NCBI RefSeq assembly: GCF_009865135.1
Contig: NZ_WWGH01000001.1
Span: forward strand, 5,146,001-5,210,000
Length of the DNA: 64,000 nucleotides
Direction of reading: 5' to 3'
DNA from: Streptomyces sp. SID8374
Lineage (GTDB): Bacteria; Actinomycetota; Actinomycetes; Streptomycetales; Streptomycetaceae
Shown: positions 9,431 through 18,673 of the stretch, one piece after another
Layout: each line of letters begins with the position of its first letter
Numbering within the stretch: the stretch's first letter is position 1
Made by a program: the position numbers and the translations under genes
The notes under the pieces: model-generated
Seen by the model: the letters and a program-made list of their open reading frames with translations, nothing else
Database searches by the model: none
Told to the model about the DNA's origin: nothing

Positions 9431-12031
9431 GTGAGCGAAATACCTGGGACAACGGGCGACGTCGTGTGGCAGAGCAGTCCGCCCGGCTCGATCTACGACT
9501 ACATCAGGGTCGCCTCCTTCTCGATCGGCCCCGACGGCCTGATCGAGCAGTGGAGCCGCCGGGCCGCCGGCCTCTTCGGCATGGCCGCCGACGAGGCGAT
9601 CGGGCGTGACCCGGTCGAGGCCTTCATGCCCGCCGAGCTGCGTTCTGACGGCCACCGGCGGGTCGGCGAGATCCTGGACGGCCGGGAGTGGACGGGCCTC
9701 GTTCCGTTCCGGATGCCGGGCGAGGGCGGTGCGCACGGGCTCGCCGAGGTCTATGTGATGCCCAGTGAGACCGCGGCCGGTGAGCGGGCCGCGCTCTGCA
9801 TCGTCGTGGACGTCCGGGCGTTGCGGAGGATCGAGACCGACCTCGCCGCCTCGCAGGCCATATTCGGCCAATCTCCTTTCGGCTTCGTGCTGTTCGGTAC
9901 GGACTTCACCGTCGTCCGGGCCAACCAGCGCTTCGCCACCGTCTTCGGCGGCGCGGCCGACGACCACCGGGGCCGCACGGTCGACGACTACCTCCCGGGC
10001 CCCGAGGCCGAGCGGCTGGCCGCCACGCTGAAGCGCGTCCTGGAGACCGGCGAGGCCGTCACCGACCTCCAGCTGGTCGGACCCACCCCCGGCGGCGCCG
10101 GCCGCCGCCACTGGTCCATGAACCTCTACCGGGTGCACAGCGGCGCCGGCCGCCCCGTCGGGGTCGCGGGCCTCGCCACCGATGTCACCCGCCGCCACAT
10201 CGCCGCCCGCGAGGCCGCCAGCGCCCGCCGCAACCTGGCCCTCCTCAACGAGGCCAGCGCCCGCATCGGCAACTCCCTCGACCTGGAGACCACCGCCCGC
10301 GAGCTCCTCGACGTCGCCGTCCCCGGCTTCTGCGACCTGGCCGCCGTCGACCTCTACCAGGGACTGCTCACCGGCGAGGAGGCCGCGCCGGGCTCCTGGG
10401 CGCCCCCGCACCGCGAGTCCGGCGGCGGCTCGGCCGAGCTGCGCCGGGTCGCCCACGCCAGCGCCGTCGCCGACGCCCTGCCCACCGCCGTGGCGGGCAG
10501 CGGCTCCCTGGGCCCCCACGACCTGCCGCCCGCGCTCGGCTCGGTCCACCGCTTCCCCTTCGGCTCGCCCTGCGCCATCGCCCTGCGCTCGGGCCATGTC
10601 GAGGACGTCCCCGGCGACGACATGGGGTTCGTGCAGTCGACGCTCGCCGTCCCGATGGTCGCCCACGACACCGTCGTCGGCCTGGTGCAGTTCTCCCGTA
10701 CGAAGGGGAGCGAGCCGTTCGGGGAGCGCGACCGGGCCCTCGCCACCGAGCTGGCCGCCCGCGCCGCCGTCTGCATCGACAACGCCCGCCTCTACCGCCG
10801 CGAGCACGAACGCGCCCTGATCCTCCAGCGCAGCCTGCTGCCCCCCGGCGACCCCGAGGCCGCCGGACTCGACATCGCCTGCCGCTACCTCCCCGGCAAC
10901 ACCGCCACCGAGGTCGGCGGCGACTGGTTCGACGTCATCGAACTGCCCGGCCACCGCACCGCCCTGGTCGTCGGCGACGTCATGGGCCGGGGCCTGCGCG
11001 CGGCCGTCGCCATGGGCGAACTCCGCACCGCCGTAAGGACGCTGGCCCTCCTCGACCTCGAACCCGCCGAGGTTCTCTCCGCCCTTGACGAGGTCGCGCG
11101 CGGCCTCGGCTCCCCGGGCGGCGGCGAACGTTCCGAAGGGCTCGGCGGCAGCGGTGGAGCCCAGTGGCCCTCCCGCGCCGCGCAGAAGTCCCGCGAGGCG
11201 GACCTCTCCGAGGTGTACCTCGCGACCTGTGTGTACGCGGTCTACGACCCGGTCACCCGGCGCTGTACGTTCGCCAACGCCGGGCACATGCCCCCGGCCG
11301 TCGTCGAACCCGGCAGGCCCGCCCGGCTCATCGACGTACCGCCGGGGATGCCGCTGGGCGTCGGCGGCGAACCGTTCGAGGAGGTGGAGGTGGAGCTGGC
11401 CGAGAATGCCCTGCTCACCCTCTACACCGACGGGCTGGTGGAATCCCGCGACCAGCCTCTCGACGAGGGCCTGGACGCCCTGCGCTCCGTGCTGACCGGG
11501 CCGCAGATGCCCCTGGAGGACGCCTGCGACTTCGTCCTCTCCACCCTCGACACCCGGCACGGCGAGGACGACATCGCCCTGCTGATGGCCCGTATCCAGG
11601 GGCTGCCCGGAGAGGCGGTCGGGGACTGGACGCTGCCGCGCGAACCCCGTTCGGTGGGCCGCGCCCGCGAGCTGGCCCGCTCCCAGCTGATGGCCTGGGA
11701 CCTGGACGACCTGGTCGACACCACCGAACTCCTCGTCAGCGAGCTGGTCACCAACGCCCTGCGCTACGGCGAGGGCGAGATCCGGCTCCGGCTGCTGCGC
11801 GACCGCACCCTGGTCTGCGAGGTGTGGGACGCCGGGCTCGTCCAGCCGCGCCGCCGCCGGGCCCGCGACACCGACGAGGGCGGGCGCGGGCTCCAGCTGG
11901 TCGGCCTGCTCAGCGCGGCGTGGGGCTCGCGCCGGACCCCGCGCGGCAAGACCGTCTGGTTCGAACTGGCCCTGCCGACCGGGGCGCCGGCCGCGGAACT
12001 CTCGGTGGAGCAGCTGCTGAGCATGTACTGA
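9431..12031 (+). CDS. PAS-PAS-GAF-SpoIIE phosphatase with C-terminal HATPase
   Basis: An 866-residue multidomain signalling protein from GTG 9431, with GGAGGGG upstream. In order: PAS (about 15-125), second PAS (about 135-255, FGQSPFGFVLFGTDFTVVRANQRF), and GAF (about 270-460). A SpoIIE/PP2C phosphatase (about 465-710) has metal-ligand motifs GGDWFDVIELPG, VVGDVMGRGL and GEDDIALL. An RsbW-like HATPase (about 725-850) has SELVTNALRYGEGE and DEGGRGLQLVG. Phosphatase and kinase-type domains in one chain are a Streptomyces speciality, combining RsbU and RsbW roles on anti-anti-sigma factors. No membrane segment is visible. Confidence 0.93.
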   Translation: MSEIPGTTGDVVWQSSPPGSIYDYIRVASFSIGPDGLIEQWSRRAAGLFGMAADEAIGRDPVEAFMPAELRSDGHRRVGEILDGREWTGLVPFRMPGEGGAHGLAEVYVMPSETAAGERAALCIVVDVRALRRIETDLAASQAIFGQSPFGFVLFGTDFTVVRANQRFATVFGGAADDHRGRTVDDYLPGPEAERLAATLKRVLETGEAVTDLQLVGPTPGGAGRRHWSMNLYRVHSGAGRPVGVAGLATDVTRRHIAAREAASARRNLALLNEASARIGNSLDLETTARELLDVAVPGFCDLAAVDLYQGLLTGEEAAPGSWAPPHRESGGGSAELRRVAHASAVADALPTAVAGSGSLGPHDLPPALGSVHRFPFGSPCAIALRSGHVEDVPGDDMGFVQSTLAVPMVAHDTVVGLVQFSRTKGSEPFGERDRALATELAARAAVCIDNARLYRREHERALILQRSLLPPGDPEAAGLDIACRYLPGNTATEVGGDWFDVIELPGHRTALVVGDVMGRGLRAAVAMGELRTAVRTLALLDLEPAEVLSALDEVARGLGSPGGGERSEGLGGSGGAQWPSRAAQKSREADLSEVYLATCVYAVYDPVTRRCTFANAGHMPPAVVEPGRPARLIDVPPGMPLGVGGEPFEEVEVELAENALLTLYTDGLVESRDQPLDEGLDALRSVLTGPQMPLEDACDFVLSTLDTRHGEDDIALLMARIQGLPGEAVGDWTLPREPRSVGRARELARSQLMAWDLDDLVDTTELLVSELVTNALRYGEGEIRLRLLRDRTLVCEVWDAGLVQPRRRRARDTDEGGRGLQLVGLLSAAWGSRRTPRGKTVWFELALPTGAPAAELSVEQLLSMY

Positions 12032-12035
12032 ACCG

Positions 12036-12752
12036 CTAAGAGCCAGCTGTCTTCAGGGCCGCCAGCCGGGCCTCCACCTCCGCGCTGGCGCCCAGGCTGT
12101 CCAGCTGCTCGAACTGCGCGTCCAGCGAGGAGGCGGCCAGCTCCTGCTTGCCCAGCGCCCGGGCCTCCTCGCGCCGCACCTTGTCCTCGAAGCGGCTCAG
12201 CTCGCTCGTCGGGTCCAGGACGTCGATGTTCTTCACGGCGTCCATCATCTGGTTCTGCGCCTGCGCCGACTTGGCGCGTGCCACCAGCTCGTCGCGCTTG
12301 GCCTTCAGCTCGGAGAGCTTGGCCTTCATCTGGTCAAGCCCCGTCTTGAGCTTGTCCACCACCTCGGTCTGCGAGGCGATCGTCGGCATCGCCGTCTTCG
12401 CCTCCTGCTCGGACTGGAGCTGACGGCCCAGCGCCACCTTGGCCAGGTTGTCGAACTTGTCCGCCTCCGCGCCCGACCCCGCCCCGCGCAGCTCGTCGGC
12501 CTTCCGGCTGGCCGCCAGCGCCTTGGCGCCCCACTCGGCGGCCGCCTCCACGTCCTCCTTGTGGTCCTGCTCCATCAGCCGCAGGTTGCCGATGGTGGCG
12601 GCCACCGCCTGCTCGGCCTCCGCGATGTTGCTGGTGTAGTCGCGGATCAGCTGGTCCAGCATCTTCTGCGGGTCCTCCGCCTGGTCCAGCAGGGCGTTGA
12701 TGTTGGCCTTCGCCAGCTGGGTGACGCGGCCGAGGATGGTCTGCTTGGTCAT
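12036..12752 (-). CDS. PspA/IM30-family protein
   Basis: A 238-residue, almost entirely helical protein starting MTKQTILGRVTQLAKANINALLDQAEDPQKML, the usual PspA/IM30 N-terminus, with AAGGAG upstream of the ATG. The heptad-rich coiled coil runs to about residue 200. PspA proteins bind stressed membranes and help maintain envelope integrity. It lies directly downstream of the TPM-domain gene on the same strand, with 95 bp between them, a pairing that suggests a shared envelope-stress role. Convergent with the phosphatase gene, leaving only four bases between stop codons. Confidence 0.92.
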   Translation of the reverse strand: MTKQTILGRVTQLAKANINALLDQAEDPQKMLDQLIRDYTSNIAEAEQAVAATIGNLRLMEQDHKEDVEAAAEWGAKALAASRKADELRGAGSGAEADKFDNLAKVALGRQLQSEQEAKTAMPTIASQTEVVDKLKTGLDQMKAKLSELKAKRDELVARAKSAQAQNQMMDAVKNIDVLDPTSELSRFEDKVRREEARALGKQELAASSLDAQFEQLDSLGASAEVEARLAALKTAGS

Positions 12753-12847
12753 GGCACGGCTCCTTGGGTATCGAGAACAGCTGCGTTGTGGTGTGTGCCG
12801 GTCGTCCGGAGAAGGCCGCCACCGCCCCGCCGGGGGGCCCGAATCGT

Positions 12848-14989
12848 TCAGAAGCGCCCGCCACCGCCCCGGCGCCCCCGTGTGCCGCCCCCGCCGAAGC
12901 TGCCGGGCCCGGCGCCGAACCCCCCGGACCGGCCGCCGCGCCCGTACCCCCCGCCGAGACCGCCGCCCATGCCGCCCCGGCCGCCCCCGCCGAACAGCCC
13001 GCCGAGGATGATCCCGCCGAGCACCGCCCCGCCCATCCCGCCGCCGCCCCGCCCTCCGCCGGGACCGCCGAAGCCGCCCGGGCCCTGGAAGCCGCGTACG
13101 TCCTGCTCGGCCAGGCCCAGCGCCTGCCGGGCCAGCGCGTCCGCCTGTTGCGCCTCGTTCAGCGCGCCCTGTGCGTCGCCGTCGGCCAGCTGCCGGGCCT
13201 GCTCCCAGCGGCGCTGGGCCTCCGCCAGGCGGGTGCGCGCCTGGGAGCCGACCGCGCCCCGGTGGGTGGTGATGTAGTCGGCCGCCGCCCCGATAGCTGA
13301 ACGGGCGGTCAGCATCGCCTGGTCGAGGAGCGAGCGCGCCCGCCGCCCGCCCGCCTCCTGCTCCCGGGCCCCGGCGAGCGCCTCGTCCAGGGCGGCGTCG
13401 GCCTCCTCCACCCGGCGCAGCGCGTCGACCGGGTCGAACGGGCCTGCCGCCATCGCTTCTCGTACGTCGGTGAGTACGGCCTCGGCGCGGGCGATCCGGC
13501 CCCGCAGGTCGGCCGTGGAGGTGGCCTGGGCGGTGCCTTCGAGGAGGCCGCGTGCGTCGGCGAGGTCGGTCTCGGTCTCGGTGAGGGCGGCGGGCAGCTT
13601 CCCGGCCGCCTCGGCCAGTTCGGCCGCGCGCCGGTCCACCGCGTCGATGAGGGTGCCCGCCTGGCCGACCGAGCCCTCGGCGGCCCGGATGTAGACGGCG
13701 GCCCGCGCGTGGTCGGTGCCGCCGACCGCCTGGCGGGCCTGGTCCAGGGCGGAGGCGGCGAAGGCGAGCCGGTCCTTCGCCCGGTCGACGTCGCCCGCGA
13801 CGGGGGCGGCGGCCCCGTCCCCGTACCGCTCACGCATCCCCGCGACCGCCGCCTCGGCACCCGAGACGCGCCCCGTGAGCGAGCTGTACGTGGTCTCGAC
13901 GGCGGCCAGGGCCTGCGGGGCGTCGCGTTCCAGGGCGCGCAGCCGGTCGAAGTCCTCCGCGACCGCGTCCAGGCCCTCGTCGGCGGCCGTGCACCGGGCG
14001 AGGATCTCCTCCAGCATCCGGCGGCGGGTGGCGTCGTCCTCGGGGAAGGCGTCGTCGAGTTGCTGGCGCAGCCGGAACGACCGGGTCAGCTCGTCCTTGG
14101 CCCGGGCTACCGCCTCGGTGAAGGGTTTCGCCGCCTCCTCGCCGAACTGGGCGGTCGCGAAGCCGAGTTCCTCCTCGCTCGTGCGGACCGCGTCGTCGGT
14201 GTCCACCAGCAGCTGCTTCGCCCGCGCGTCCAGCTCCTCCAGCGGGACCGGTGCGTCCTGTGCCTCCGAGGGCCGCCCCCAGCCGGTCGCGGCCGGGGTG
14301 GTGCGGGTCGTGGAGCGCCGCTTGCGCCGGGTGTACGCATACGCGGCGAGCGCCCCCGCGCCCCCGACGACGGCCACCGGCAGGATGAAGTCACCGGCGC
14401 CCGAGGGGCCGGAGGCGCCCGTACCGGGGTCGCTGGGGCCCGGGGTGATGGCGGGGGCGGTCACGGGCCGTCCGGCCAGGACGGAGACGTACCCGTCCGC
14501 CGCCCCGATCGCCGCCCCCGCCCAGTCGTTCTCGCGCAGCGCGGGCTCGATCGCGGTGGACGCCACCTCGCGCAGCTGCTCGTCGGTGAGCCGGGAGTCC
14601 GCGTCCACGGAGTAGGCGTACTGCCGGTCGTGGGTGGCGACGGAGAGCAGCACATCGTCCTGGCCGAGCCCGTTGCGGTCGGCGGTCTCGTCGCTCCAGG
14701 TCTGGCCGGAGCGCCCGGAGAAGTCGCGTACGTACACCACGAAGAGCTGGATGCGCCGCTCCGCGTAGAGCCGGTCGAGGGCGTCGTCCACCGCGTCGTC
14801 CCGGTCCCGGAGGGCGCCGACCCGGTCGGTGATCTGGCCGTCCCGGGAGAGCTCCACCGGGTCCTCCGCGCGGGCCTCCACCGCGGCGGGCACGGCGAGC
14901 CAGCACGCGGCGAAGAGCGTGGCGAGCAGGCCGGTGAGCAGGGCCCTGCCGGGCGCGGAGCTCCGGATACGGTCCACGGATGGCGTCAC
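12848..14989 (-). CDS. TPM-domain membrane protein with long coiled coil and Gly-rich tail
   Basis: A 713-residue protein from GTG 14989 (MTPSVDRIRSSAPGRALLTG); the signal/anchor segment ends near residue 39. A TPM (TLP18.3/Psb32/MOLO-1) domain spans about 45-175 (IQLFVVYVRDFSGRSGQTW, DDVLLSVATHDRQYAYSVD). A transmembrane helix follows at about 205-225 (LPVAVVGGAGALAAYAY), then RRKRR as stop-transfer. About 400 residues of Ala/Glu/Arg-rich coiled coil come next. The Gly-rich C-terminus includes a GGAVLGGIILGGLFGG hydrophobic patch. The TPM head is therefore extracytoplasmic and the coiled coil cytoplasmic. The PspA gene follows directly. Confidence 0.85.
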   Translation of the reverse strand: MTPSVDRIRSSAPGRALLTGLLATLFAACWLAVPAAVEARAEDPVELSRDGQITDRVGALRDRDDAVDDALDRLYAERRIQLFVVYVRDFSGRSGQTWSDETADRNGLGQDDVLLSVATHDRQYAYSVDADSRLTDEQLREVASTAIEPALRENDWAGAAIGAADGYVSVLAGRPVTAPAITPGPSDPGTGASGPSGAGDFILPVAVVGGAGALAAYAYTRRKRRSTTRTTPAATGWGRPSEAQDAPVPLEELDARAKQLLVDTDDAVRTSEEELGFATAQFGEEAAKPFTEAVARAKDELTRSFRLRQQLDDAFPEDDATRRRMLEEILARCTAADEGLDAVAEDFDRLRALERDAPQALAAVETTYSSLTGRVSGAEAAVAGMRERYGDGAAAPVAGDVDRAKDRLAFAASALDQARQAVGGTDHARAAVYIRAAEGSVGQAGTLIDAVDRRAAELAEAAGKLPAALTETETDLADARGLLEGTAQATSTADLRGRIARAEAVLTDVREAMAAGPFDPVDALRRVEEADAALDEALAGAREQEAGGRRARSLLDQAMLTARSAIGAAADYITTHRGAVGSQARTRLAEAQRRWEQARQLADGDAQGALNEAQQADALARQALGLAEQDVRGFQGPGGFGGPGGGRGGGGMGGAVLGGIILGGLFGGGGRGGMGGGLGGGYGRGGRSGGFGAGPGSFGGGGTRGRRGGGGRF

Positions 14990-15252
14990 GTTTGCGAGGT
15001 TATGTCCGCCTATCGGAGCCCGCGACCCGGAGTCCCGGCGGCCTCGGCCGCCGCCCTCGGGCCTCCGCGCTGTTCGGAGGAGACGTCGTCCTCGGGCGTC
15101 TGCGCTGTTCGGATGAAAGGGCGCGGCGGCTCGCGCGTCCGGGGCGGGAAGGCCCGGTCTCCCCCACCGAATGGGCAAACCTAGAGAAAAATGTGCAAAA
15201 CATCCCTATGTGGTGTAAAAGACCGGCCGCCGCCGAAGTCCGGAGGTTTCCC

Positions 15253-16908
15253 ATGAACGGCCTTCAGCTCTCCGTCGTCGTGCCGTGTTTCAACGAGGCA
15301 GAGGTACTCGACGCCTTCCACAGCGCCCTGCTCACCGTCCTCGAAGGGCTCGGCACCCCCTTCGAGATCTGTTACGTGGACGACGGCAGCGGCGACAGCA
15401 CCCGGGAGCTCCTCGCCACCCTCGCCCTGCGCGACGAGCGCGTCCACTACACCGCCTTCAGCCGCAACTTCGGCAAGGAGGCCGCGATGCTCGCCGGTCT
15501 GCGCATGTCGCGCGGGGCTGCGGTCGTCATCATGGACGCCGACCTCCAGCACCCGCCCGAGTTGATCCCCCGCATGCTCGAACTGCACCGGCACGGCTAC
15601 GACCAGGTCATCCCGCGCCGCGACCGGGCCGGCGAAGGGGTGGTGCGCTCCACGCTCAGCCACACGTACTACGCCCTGGTCCGGCGGTGCATGGACGTGG
15701 AACTCATCGACGGCTCGGGCGACTTCCGGCTGCTGTCGCGGCGGGCCGTGGAGAGCGTCCTCTCGCTCCCCGAGAGCAACCGCTTCTCCAAGGGGATCTT
15801 CTCCTGGATCGGCTTCGACACGGTCAGCTTCCGCTACCGCAACAGCGAGCGCGTGGCCGGCCGGTCGAAGTGGGGGAGCAGGCGGCTGCTGAACTACGGC
15901 ATCGACGGCCTCCTCTCCTTCAACAACCGCCCCCTCCGCCTCGCCATCTACACCGGCTTCTGGGTCTTCGTCTCGGCCCTGGCGTACGCGCTGTGGACGG
16001 TGGTCAACGTGGTCCTGCACGGGGCGGACACCCCGGGGTACGCCACGCTCCTCACCGCCGTCGTCGCGCTGAGCGGCATCCAGCTGGTCACCCTCGGCGT
16101 CATCGGCGAGTACGTGGGCCGCATCTACCACGAGGCGAAACACCGCCCGCCCTATGTGGTGCGCGAGACCGACGCGACCTGCCGGACCCGGCCGGAACCC
16201 CGCCTGCCGACGGGGACGCTGGTCATCGGGGAGCCGGGAGGGCCGGGGGAGCCGGGGAAGCTGGAAAAGCCGGGGGAGCCCACCACCCCGCCCCGTACGG
16301 CCGCCGCCCGGTCCCGCACGGCCCGCCAGTTCGGCAGCTTCGTTCTCGTCGGCTGCGTCAACACCGTCGTCTACCTGGGCGTCTACGCCTCGCTGAACCG
16401 CTGGATCCCCTACCTCGTGGCCCATGTCCTCGGCTATGTGGTCAGCATCGTCTGCTCGTTCCTCCTCAACTCCTACGTCACCTGCCGGACGAAGCCGACC
16501 TGGCGCGGGTTCGTCCGCTATCCGGTCTCCAGTCTGGTCAACCTGGTGGCGTCCGGAGCACTGCTCTTCGGCGCGGTCAGCGGTCTCGGGATGGACAAGA
16601 ACCTCGCCGCGCTGGCGGCCGGGGTGATCGTCACGCCGGTCTCGTTCCTGCTGGCGCGGTGGGCGATCATGTCGGGCCGCCGCAACCAGGCCCCCACGGC
16701 CACGCAGATCCCCGACGCGCCCCAGGCCCCCGGCACCTCAACAGCTCCCGCGACCTCCGGAGCCTCCGCAGCCCCCGAGGTCTCCGTACCGGACCGTCCG
16801 GCCCAGCCGTCGCACGGACGCCCGGTGGCGGACCGGCCGCTCGCACCGAGGACCACCACGGCCCGCGCCCCCCACCACACCTCCCTGCGCTCCTCCGAGG
16901 ACCGATGA
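15253..16908 (+). CDS. GT2 glycosyltransferase fused to GtrA-like membrane domain
   Basis: A 551-residue protein from ATG 15253, with CGGAGG six bases upstream. The N-terminal GT-A domain (about 1-230) has LSVVVPCFNEAEVL, YVDDGSGDST, the Mn-binding MDADLQHPPE and SRNFGKEAAMLAGL, typical of polyprenyl-phosphate glucose/mannose synthases. Two membrane helices (about 235-300) follow, then a Pro/Gly linker. A four-helix GtrA domain (about 355-480, FGSFVLVGCVNTVVYLGVY) and a disordered Pro/Ala tail end the protein. The fusion joins synthesis of a lipid-linked sugar with its likely flipping or transfer across the membrane. Its stop overlaps the next start (ATGA). Confidence 0.92.
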   Translation: MNGLQLSVVVPCFNEAEVLDAFHSALLTVLEGLGTPFEICYVDDGSGDSTRELLATLALRDERVHYTAFSRNFGKEAAMLAGLRMSRGAAVVIMDADLQHPPELIPRMLELHRHGYDQVIPRRDRAGEGVVRSTLSHTYYALVRRCMDVELIDGSGDFRLLSRRAVESVLSLPESNRFSKGIFSWIGFDTVSFRYRNSERVAGRSKWGSRRLLNYGIDGLLSFNNRPLRLAIYTGFWVFVSALAYALWTVVNVVLHGADTPGYATLLTAVVALSGIQLVTLGVIGEYVGRIYHEAKHRPPYVVRETDATCRTRPEPRLPTGTLVIGEPGGPGEPGKLEKPGEPTTPPRTAAARSRTARQFGSFVLVGCVNTVVYLGVYASLNRWIPYLVAHVLGYVVSIVCSFLLNSYVTCRTKPTWRGFVRYPVSSLVNLVASGALLFGAVSGLGMDKNLAALAAGVIVTPVSFLLARWAIMSGRRNQAPTATQIPDAPQAPGTSTAPATSGASAAPEVSVPDRPAQPSHGRPVADRPLAPRTTTARAPHHTSLRSSEDR

Positions 16909-18425
16909 GCACCGTGATGCCCGACAGCACCCAGGAGAACGCCGTGCCGCACGACCGGTTGGAGGCCGGTGAAGAGGGGAAGGGTCGGCCGGAACGCGGC
17001 CCCCGCCCCTGGACCGCGCTCTGGGCGAGCGCCCTCGCGCTCCCGCCCCTCGCCCTGCTCGCCGCCGCGTCCTGGTTCGGCCGGTGGGTGCGGCCCGGCG
17101 CCGACGACTGGTGCTTCCTCCCTCTCGTACGGGACGAGGGGATCACCGGCCTGGTCGGGAAGTTCTACTTCGACGACAACGGACGTGTCGCCAACGCCTT
17201 TCTGGTCGGCACGTACGCGAAGTTCCAAGTCGCCGGACACCAGTGGTACCCGGCGGTGAGCGGGGTCCTGATCCTCGCGGTCCTGTGGGCGGTGACCGCC
17301 GTCGCGCTGCGCCGGGGCGGCATCAGGGTGCCGCGCGGGCTGCCGCTGCTGGTCGCGGCGATGGTGGCCGCGCTCTTCCTGTTCGTCACGCCGAACACGT
17401 ACAAGACGTTCTACTGGCCCGCCGCCTCGGTCTCGCACACCCTGCCCCCGGTCCTGGCCTGCGCCGCCCTGATCCCGCTGCTGCTCGCCCGCACCCGTCG
17501 CGGCCGGGGGTTCGCCCTCGCCGTCGCGCTGTTCGGGGGCGCCTTCCTCGCCACCCTCTCGGAGGAGACGGCGATCGTGGTGGTGCTCGTGCTGCTGGCC
17601 ACGCTGGTGGTGAGCGGCCGGGTGGTCGCCGCCCCCGCCCGGGGGTTCGTCCGCCTGTGGTGCGGGGCGGGCATCGCCGGAACGGTGGCGGGCGGCCTCG
17701 CCCTCATCACCTCGCCCGGCTCCCTCCACCGCCGCGCGCGGTTCGGGGCGGAGACCACGTCGCTGCTCGCCCCCGACTCGCTCGCCGCCTCCCTGCGCGC
17801 CTTCGCGGAGATCACCGTCCAGACGGTCACGACGTGGCAGTACGTCGGCGGGCTCGCGGCCGGCGTCCTGCTCGGCCTGCTCGGCGCCCGCCGGGACGGC
17901 CGCACCCCCGGCCCGCCCGCCCACTGGCCGCTGCTCGCCTGGACCGGCCTGCTGACCCTCCTGCTCTCCGGCTACCTGTGCACGGTGATCGCGTACCCCG
18001 TGTTCCAGGACCGGGTGAGCGACCCCAGCGCCAACCGCCTCTGGAACGACTACCTCCTGCTGTACGTGGTCCTGCTCGTCGCGGCCGGGGCGCTGCTGGG
18101 CCTGGCGGTACGGCAGTACGTACGCCGTACGGCACCGGTGAAGGCCGTGTGCGCCGCGCTCTGCGTGCTGGTCTGCTTCGGCCCGGCCGTCTCGCTGCTC
18201 AACCTGGACACCAACCTGCGGGCCCGGGCGGAGAAGTGGGACGCGCAGGACCGGCGGCTGCGGGAGGGGGCGGCGGACGGTGAGCGGGTGATGCCGTACG
18301 AGCGGCTGGTCATCAGCGCCATGCTGGAGCCGTTCAGCCGGGGTGGCGCCAGCTACTGGCCGGGCGGGTGTGTGGCGGACTTCTACGGGCTGGAGCGGGT
18401 GACGGACGGGGCGCGAAACCCCTGA
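16905..18425 (+). CDS. Polytopic membrane protein, DUF6056-like (glycosyltransferase C type)
   Basis: A 506-residue integral membrane protein whose ATG overlaps the GT2-GtrA stop by four bases, indicating translational coupling. About ten hydrophobic helices follow a charged N-terminus. An early external loop carries GADDWCFLPLVRDEG, and another has TPNTYKTFYWPAASVSHTLP. This pattern resembles DUF6056 proteins, which look like GT-C enzymes using lipid-linked sugars. Together with the upstream gene it probably builds and transfers a sugar onto a surface polymer; the acceptor is unknown. Confidence 0.78.
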   Translation: MSTVMPDSTQENAVPHDRLEAGEEGKGRPERGPRPWTALWASALALPPLALLAAASWFGRWVRPGADDWCFLPLVRDEGITGLVGKFYFDDNGRVANAFLVGTYAKFQVAGHQWYPAVSGVLILAVLWAVTAVALRRGGIRVPRGLPLLVAAMVAALFLFVTPNTYKTFYWPAASVSHTLPPVLACAALIPLLLARTRRGRGFALAVALFGGAFLATLSEETAIVVVLVLLATLVVSGRVVAAPARGFVRLWCGAGIAGTVAGGLALITSPGSLHRRARFGAETTSLLAPDSLAASLRAFAEITVQTVTTWQYVGGLAAGVLLGLLGARRDGRTPGPPAHWPLLAWTGLLTLLLSGYLCTVIAYPVFQDRVSDPSANRLWNDYLLLYVVLLVAAGALLGLAVRQYVRRTAPVKAVCAALCVLVCFGPAVSLLNLDTNLRARAEKWDAQDRRLREGAADGERVMPYERLVISAMLEPFSRGGASYWPGGCVADFYGLERVTDGARNP

Positions 18426-18583
18426 GCTGCACCGACTCCCTGACGGGCCGTCACCTCGGTGGCACCGGTCCGGCCCGGTGGGTTACGTTGGCGGCGATGA
18501 CTACCGGGACGGCCTCGCGCCACTCACCGATCGGTTGCCCGGCGCCGCTCTGAGCGCCGCGCGGGCCCCGCCTCCTGTCGTGC

Positions 18584-18648
18584 CGACCACAGCTCATGAC
18601 GACCGCGGCTCATGGCGACCACAGCTCATGGCTGACCACAGCTGATGG
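18584..18648. repeat. Short tandem repeats upstream of dienelactone hydrolase gene
   Basis: Four imperfect copies of gaccacagctcatggc lie in the leader of the next gene, in the same reading frame, so the open frame extends through them. They provide several spurious upstream ATGs; the true start has a proper ribosome-binding site at 18674. Confidence 0.7.
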
Positions 18649-18673
18649 CGTCACCCACGACAGGAGAGAACGC

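Noticed and set aside
8945..11560. 871-codon open frame antisense to the SpoIIE phosphatase gene
   Set aside because: The composition is that of a shadow frame (Gly/Ala/Val/Glu without domains); it also spans the end of the HATPase gene.
15285..18425. Apparent 1046-residue fusion ending in the DUF6056-like protein
   Set aside because: Its first 540 residues are an Arg/Pro-rich out-of-frame reading of the GT2-GtrA gene; the real start is ATG 16905 overlapping the upstream stop.
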